From Candidatus Niyogiibacteriota bacterium (GTDB lineage Bacteria > Patescibacteriota > Minisyncoccia > HO2-45-28), in contig JACOVJ010000039.1 of assembly GCA_016177385.1 (NCBI GenBank), positions 1-8,179 on the forward strand: 8,179 nt of DNA, given 5' to 3'. This document shows, one piece after another, positions 4,844 to 8,179 of this stretch (position 1 is the stretch's first letter; every line of letters starts with the position of its first letter). The position numbers and the translations under genes were made by a program. Under the pieces are notes generated by a model, which did no database searches, was not told the DNA's origin, and was given only the letters and a program-made list of their open reading frames with translations.

Positions 4844-5833
4844 TTTGTAAACGTCGAGGTGGTCGAGCGCGATGCCCGTGCCTTTGGCAACGCAATAAAG
4901 CGCATCCTCGGCGACATATGCCTTGACCCCCGTGGTTTTGTAGACGAGTTCGGTGATGTTGCGTAAAAGCGAGCCGCCGCCGGTCATGACGATCCCCTGG
5001 TCAATGATATCGGACGCCAATTCGGGGGGCGTCTCCTGCAGAACCGATTTGATGGCGCGCACGATCTCGCGCAATTCATTCTCAATGGCTTTGGTGATTT
5101 CGTTGGTGGAAATTTCGGCCGAACGCGGAAGACCGGTCAAAAAATCGCGGCCCTTGATCATGTGGCGGTCTTCGGAATCCACGGCAACGGCCGAGCCGAT
5201 GGCGATCTTGATCTCCTCGGCGGTTTTGTCGCCGATGGCGAGATTGAAGGTCCGTTTGATGTAATCGGCAATGGCCTGGTCAATTTTATTGCCCGCCATT
5301 TTGACCGATGTCGCCGCCACAATGCCGCCGAGCGATATCACAGCCGCATCCGTCGTGCCGCCGCCGATATCCACCACCATATGTCCGGTGGGCTCATGAA
5401 TCGGAATGCCCGCGCCAATAGCGGCAAGAATCGGCTCCTTCATCACATAGGCCTGCTTGGCGTCGGCCTTGAGCGCCGCTTCGATCACGGACCGGCGCTC
5501 GGTGGATGTCACGCCCGCCGGAACCGAGATCAAAACTTCGGGCTTGAACATATTCCAGCGGCCGAGCGCTTTTGAAATATAATACCGGAGCATCGCCTCG
5601 GTGATGCGATAATCGGCGATGACGCCGTCCTTCATGGGGCGATACACCAAGATCGAATCAGGTGCCTTGCCGACCATGGCTTTGGCCTCGTTGCCGACCG
5701 CAACGACCTTGTTTTCCGGTATCGCGACCGCCACAACCGAGGGCTCGTTCAGTACGATCCCCCGCCCGGGCATGTAAACCAAGGTGTTCGCGGTTCCGAG
5801 GTCAATTCCTAATTTTTTTACAAATACGGGCAT
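4820..5833 (-). CDS. mreB: Rod shape-determining protein MreB
   Basis: MreB is the bacterial actin that polymerises under the inner membrane and guides lateral wall synthesis. The protein is 337 residues, a typical length. It begins MPVFVKKLGIDLGTANTLVY, with the phosphate-1 motif at residues 9-20. Residues 29-34 (NEPSVV) and 100-114 (VLISVPAGVTSTERR) are standard MreB blocks. The phosphate-2 motif is VVDIGGGTTDAAVIS (153-167), followed by GNKIDQAIADYIKRTFNLAIGDKTAEEIK. The adenosine motif is GIVMTGGGSLLRNI (280-293). The N-terminus lacks a clear amphipathic helix, although Phe4-Val5 may insert in the membrane. The ATG at 5833 directly follows the murA stop (TAAATG), so the two are probably translated together. 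The last 24 bp, including the stop, are duplicated downstream around an inserted palindrome pair. Together with murA it implies a peptidoglycan-walled, rod-shaped cell. Confidence 0.97.
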   Translation of the reverse strand: MPVFVKKLGIDLGTANTLVYMPGRGIVLNEPSVVAVAIPENKVVAVGNEAKAMVGKAPDSILVYRPMKDGVIADYRITEAMLRYYISKALGRWNMFKPEVLISVPAGVTSTERRSVIEAALKADAKQAYVMKEPILAAIGAGIPIHEPTGHMVVDIGGGTTDAAVISLGGIVAATSVKMAGNKIDQAIADYIKRTFNLAIGDKTAEEIKIAIGSAVAVDSEDRHMIKGRDFLTGLPRSAEISTNEITKAIENELREIVRAIKSVLQETPPELASDIIDQGIVMTGGGSLLRNITELVYKTTGVKAYVAEDALYCVAKGTGIALDHLDVYKKSLLGKR

Positions 5834-7129
5834 TTATGCGCTTACGCGGCGGATGGATGCGCCCAACCGCGCAAGCTTATCTTCAACGTTTTCGTACCCG
5901 CGGTCAATCTGATAGACATTATGAATTTCGGACTCGCCCTCGGCGACGAGCGCCGCAATGACGAACGCAAGACCGGCGCGCAAGTCGGGGCTTTCCATTA
6001 CGCGGCCGCGAAGCGGGGTCGGGCCCGCAATAATGGCGCGGTGCGGATCACAAAACGTGACATCCGCGCCCATGCGGGCGATATCTTTCAAGTATTCAAG
6101 ACGGTTATCGAAAATCGTTTCAAAAATCTCAGAGCGTCCCTCGGCTTGCGTCAATAAAATACAAAAGGGCGCCTGCAGGTCTGTTGGGAAACCAGGGTAT
6201 TCGCGCGTTTTGACATTCACGGCGCCGATTTTTTTTGCGCGCTTGATCCGCATCCAATCCGGGCCGGCTTTCACGAAAACGCCCGCGGCTTTTAAGTGCT
6301 CAAGCAAACTTCCCAGATGCTCGGGAGCGCATTTTTCTATCGTAAGGTCGGATGCCGTAAGCGCCCCGAGGATGGCCAAACTACCCGCTTCGATGCGATC
6401 GGGAATAACGCGCTCGGCATTGGTCGCGATCAGTTTTCCGTCCGGCCCGAGGCCGTCAATTTCAATGGTCGCGGTTCCCGCTCCGTGGATGGAGGCCCCC
6501 GCGCGATTCAAAAAATCGGCGAGCGCGGGAATTTCGGGTTCCATCGCGGCATTGCGCAGTATCGTTTTTCCATCGGCTTTCACGGCCGCCAGCATCAGGG
6601 TTTCGGTCGCAGTGACGCTCGGGACACGGAACGTAAAATCGGCGCCCGCGAGTTTTTTGGCCTCAAAGAAATAGGTCTCGTCCTTTTCTTTGAATGCCGC
6701 GCCTAAGGCGGCGAGCCCCTCGATGAAAATATCGATGGGCCGCTCGCCGATGACGCACCCGCCCGGATGCGCGAGCGCTGCCTTACCGAACCGGCCCAAA
6801 AGCGGCCCGATGGCGACAATGGACGCGCGGAAGCGTTTGGTGATCTCGCGGTCAAGCTCCGATTTTTTGATACCGCGAGGATCCACGATAAGCGCATGGC
6901 CGCTCGTCTCTCTGTTAGACACCGAGTGTCTAACATTTATCTTGGCGCCCATTTTCTCCAAAAGTTCGGACATACGGAAAACGTCCTCGATCTCGGGGAT
7001 ATTCTCGAACGCCACCGGCGAATCAAACAGAATGGAGGCGGCAAGCAGTTTTAAAGCGTGGTTCTTCGCTCCGCTCACCGTAATCTTGCCTTTGAGCGTT
7101 TTTCCTCCCTGAATCACGAATTTTGGCAT
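5834..7129 (-). CDS. murA: UDP-N-acetylglucosamine 1-carboxyvinyltransferase MurA
   Basis: MurA adds enolpyruvate from PEP to UDP-GlcNAc, the first committed step of peptidoglycan synthesis. From ATG 7129 the protein has 431 residues (432 if the GTG at 7132 is used). Numbering from the GTG, it has GAKNHALK with the catalytic Lys23, RASIVAIGPLLGRFGKA, PGGCVIGERPID with the PEP-reactive Cys126, REYPGFPTDLQAPF with the Asp318 base, and SPDLRAGLAF with the conserved Arg385. The Cys at 126 predicts fosfomycin sensitivity, unlike the Asp variants. Residues 66-78 (NVRHSVSNRETSG) include a palindrome-encoded insertion in the loop after GAKI; E. coli MurA has a much shorter loop there. This is the first gene of the minus-strand train. 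A -10-like TACTAT five bases ahead of the ATG suggests a leaderless message. The stop abuts the mreB ATG with no gap. Confidence 0.97.
   Translation of the reverse strand: MPKFVIQGGKTLKGKITVSGAKNHALKLLAASILFDSPVAFENIPEIEDVFRMSELLEKMGAKINVRHSVSNRETSGHALIVDPRGIKKSELDREITKRFRASIVAIGPLLGRFGKAALAHPGGCVIGERPIDIFIEGLAALGAAFKEKDETYFFEAKKLAGADFTFRVPSVTATETLMLAAVKADGKTILRNAAMEPEIPALADFLNRAGASIHGAGTATIEIDGLGPDGKLIATNAERVIPDRIEAGSLAILGALTASDLTIEKCAPEHLGSLLEHLKAAGVFVKAGPDWMRIKRAKKIGAVNVKTREYPGFPTDLQAPFCILLTQAEGRSEIFETIFDNRLEYLKDIARMGADVTFCDPHRAIIAGPTPLRGRVMESPDLRAGLAFVIAALVAEGESEIHNVYQIDRGYENVEDKLARLGASIRRVSA
6913..6935. repeat. Perfect ACAC-CGA-GTGT palindrome translated inside murA
   Basis: The arms TGTTAGACAC (6913-6922) and GTGTCTAACA (6926-6935) are perfect complements around CGA. 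The CGA-flanked core matches the two palindromes at 4771-4819. On the coding strand it is read as the VRHSVSN segment of MurA, in the variable loop after GAKI. It lies in the same orientation relative to the genes as the intergenic copies. Confidence 0.88.
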
Positions 7130-7134
7130 CACTC

Positions 7135-7162
7135 ATAGTAGCGCGAGGGGGGTGTTTTTCAA
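7135..7162 (-). promoter_or_regulatory. murA promoter, leaderless type
   Basis: On the minus strand, TTGAAA (7162-7157) and TACTAT (7140-7135) are separated by 16 bp. Only five bases (GAGTG) lie between the -10 and the murA ATG, so the start site of transcription would fall at the start codon. No Shine-Dalgarno is present. The -35 sits immediately after the T-run of the upstream terminator, so murA is insulated from the mini-unit before it. Confidence 0.55.
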
Positions 7163-7193
7163 ACAAAAAAGCCGCCCGTTTTCCGCGGGCGGC
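7161..7193 (-). terminator. Intrinsic terminator of the mini-unit upstream of murA
   Basis: GCCGCCCG (7171-7178) and CGGGCGGC (7186-7193) form a perfect GC-rich 8-bp stem with a seven-base loop. On the minus strand it is followed by TTTTTTGTTT (7170-7161). There is no T-run on the plus-strand side, so it acts on leftward transcripts. It starts 15 bp after the stop of the 41-codon frame at 7209. Confidence 0.9.
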
Positions 7194-7208
7194 GGTGTGG
7201 AAAATCAA

Positions 7209-7334
7209 CTACTTCTTCACGAGCTTCTTCAGCCAGTTGATACAGGCCGCGAAAATGCGCTGCTCCGGCGTCGTTCTCACCGATACGGATTCCTCCGGCG
7301 GCAATTTGCTTACGGGCGCGTGCTCATGACACAC
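7209..7334 (-). CDS. Possible small gene (41 codons) or frameshifted small ORF between murA and dnaE
   Basis: This is not a recognised family. A full Shine-Dalgarno AAGGAGG (7340-7334) lies six bases before ATG 7327, but that ATG frame stops after five codons (MSTRP). The -1 frame is open for 41 codons from a GTG at 7334 that overlaps the Shine-Dalgarno. It encodes a peptide with PVSKLPPEESVSVRTTPEQR in the middle and the end IFAACINWLKKLVKK, a basic amphipathic helix that could bind membrane or RNA. The stop at 7209 is followed at once by an intrinsic terminator, and a promoter-like site lies upstream. Options: a small protein starting at the GTG; a small protein MSTRP-VSKL broken by a one-base deletion or sequencing error; or a small RNA with an incidental frame. 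The neat promoter-SD-frame-terminator order favours a real short transcription unit. Confidence 0.4.
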   Translation of the reverse strand: MCHEHAPVSKLPPEESVSVRTTPEQRIFAACINWLKKLVKK

Positions 7335-7380
7335 CTCCTTACAAAATGAGCGTGGGAAACATTTTCGCACGAACCCCTAT

Positions 7381-7409
7381 AGTGTATCCCATATCAAAAA
7401 ATAATGCAA
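7381..7409 (-). promoter_or_regulatory. Candidate promoter of the mini-unit
   Basis: On the minus strand TTGCAT (7409-7404) and TACACT (7386-7381) are 17 bp apart, within an AT-rich patch in otherwise GC-rich sequence. The predicted RNA would have a leader of about 40-50 bases before the Shine-Dalgarno. That leader contains a short frame (MFPTLIL) and a weak hairpin, GTGCGAAAATG against TTTCCCAC. The matches to consensus are modest, so this is tentative. Confidence 0.4.
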
Positions 7410-7435
7410 GCTTTTGGATTTCTCGTATACCGGCG

Positions 7436-7444
7436 TGATAAAAT
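7436..7444 (+). promoter_or_regulatory. Extended -10 promoter of dnaE, near-leaderless
   Basis: TGA-TAAAAT lies at 7436-7444: an extended -10. Nine bases separate it from the dnaE ATG at 7454, so the RNA would begin within about three bases of the start codon. A TTGGAT at 7414-7419 could be a weak -35 with a long 19-bp spacer. No Shine-Dalgarno precedes the ATG. Confidence 0.55.
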
Positions 7445-7453
7445 GCTCTCGAT

Positions 7454-8179
7454 ATGTCTTTCGTCCACCTCCATACCCATAGCCACTATTCGCTGCTGGA
7501 CGGACTGGCGAAGGTGGAGGGTTTGGTGAAGCGAGCCCGAGAACTCGGGATGAGCGCGCTTGCGCTCACCGACCACGGCAACCTGTACGGCGCTGTGGAG
7601 TTTTACAAAGCGTGCAAGGCGAATGGCGTAAAGCCCATCATTGGTGTGGAGGCCTACATTGCCACGGGTTCGAGGCTGTCAAAAAATCCGGGCGTGGACG
7701 ATAGGCGATTCCATTTGATATTGCTTGCCGAAAACAACGAGGGATACCAAAATCTCCTGCGTTTGGTGACGGCGTCGCACCTCGAGGGTTTCTATTATAA
7801 GCCGCGGATGGATAAGGAATTGCTGCGGAAATACTCCCGAGGCCTCATTGCGACCTCGGCGTGCATGGGCGGCGAAGTGGCGCGCGCGGTGGCGGCGAAT
7901 GATATCGAAAAAGCAAAAGCGCTCGCCCTCGAGTACCAAGACATTTTCGGCCGCGGCAATTTTTATATTGAACTCTCGCACCATCCCGGCATCCCGAACC
8001 ACGCGGACATCCAGAAGGGATTGAGGCGCGTGGCGACCGAGACCGGCATTCCGGTTGTCGCAACGCAGGATATCCACTATTTAATGCCCGAGGACGCAAA
8101 AGCGCAGGATGTTCTGCTCGCGGTCCAGACCAATACGCGGCTCGACGACCCCGACCGCCTGACCATGCGCGAGGATAAT
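7454..8179 (+). CDS. dnaE: DNA polymerase III alpha subunit, PHP domain region, cut by window edge
   Basis: The frame runs from ATG 7454 to the window end (242 codons) with no stop. DnaE is the replicative polymerase subunit of about 1000-1200 residues, so only the N-terminal PHP domain is seen. It begins MSFVHLHTHSHYSLLDGLAK. The PHP metal ligands appear complete: His7/His9/His11 region, TDHGN (Asp40-His41), GVEAY (Glu66), FHLILL (His87), SACMGGE (Cys137), IELSHHPG (Glu173) and TQDIHYL (Asp206-His208). E. coli DnaE has lost several of these, while an intact set in other bacterial DnaE proteins goes with metal-dependent 3'-5' exonuclease activity, so intrinsic proofreading is plausible. The gene is divergent from the murA train and uses an extended -10 promoter just upstream. 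A holB-like clamp-loader gene lies nearby on the other strand. Confidence 0.96.
   Translation, partial: MSFVHLHTHSHYSLLDGLAKVEGLVKRARELGMSALALTDHGNLYGAVEFYKACKANGVKPIIGVEAYIATGSRLSKNPGVDDRRFHLILLAENNEGYQNLLRLVTASHLEGFYYKPRMDKELLRKYSRGLIATSACMGGEVARAVAANDIEKAKALALEYQDIFGRGNFYIELSHHPGIPNHADIQKGLRRVATETGIPVVATQDIHYLMPEDAKAQDVLLAVQTNTRLDDPDRLTMREDN

Noticed and set aside
7133..7453. tRNA or other structural RNA gene in the murA-dnaE gap
   Set aside because: No cloverleaf, T-loop or known riboswitch pattern was seen. The only strong structure is the intrinsic terminator.
7679..8077. Minus-strand open frame opposite dnaE
   Set aside because: The plus strand holds an intact DnaE PHP domain with all metal ligands, so the reverse frame is a shadow.

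Overview
The window looks like part of a Candidate Phyla Radiation (Patescibacteria, probably Parcubacteria-like) chromosome. This is an inference. It rests on the compact tail-to-head gene packing, short versions of the housekeeping proteins, starts with almost no leader and no Shine-Dalgarno, a delta-prime subunit without a P-loop, and palindromic inserts inside essential genes. TGA acts as a stop in several ATGA overlaps, so the code looks standard and the recoded Gracilibacteria/Absconditabacteria are unlikely.

Layout. One long minus-strand gene train fills positions 1 to 7129. In transcription order it holds murA (peptidoglycan precursor), mreB (rod-shape actin), a holB-like clamp-loader subunit, frr (ribosome recycling), a KhpA-type KH RNA-binding protein, trmD (tRNA m1G37 methyltransferase), an EamA-type permease, a membrane-anchored clan GH-A glycosidase and the start of a GH1 beta-glycosidase that runs off the left edge. 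Most junctions are ATGA overlaps or direct abutments. The exceptions are mreB/holB and frr/khpA, which are filled with repeats, and khpA/trmD, which holds a hairpin. On the plus strand dnaE (DNA polymerase III alpha, intact PHP metal site) starts at 7454 and runs off the right edge. The 324-bp divergent region between murA and dnaE holds both promoters and a separate minus-strand mini-unit: a promoter-like site, a strong Shine-Dalgarno, a 41-codon reading frame and an intrinsic terminator.

The most notable feature is the density of palindromic or repeat insertions. They are: a 61-bp palindrome translated in frame inside holB; a palindrome family with ACAC-CGA-GTGT centres, two tandem copies in the mreB-holB gap and one translated inside murA; a 24-bp duplication of the mreB 3' end flanking the tandem pair; an 18-residue hairpin-coding insert in the normally invariant TrmD active-site approach; and a 163-bp MITE-like element with perfect 16-bp terminal inverted repeats just upstream of khpA. 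Together they suggest one or more small mobile palindromic elements that tolerate insertion into essential genes, similar in principle to the Rickettsia palindromic elements.

The genes combine cell-wall and shape functions (murA, mreB), replication (holB, dnaE), translation and RNA (frr, khpA, trmD), and a terminal sugar module (permease, anchored glycosidase, GH1) that has its own extended -10 promoter.
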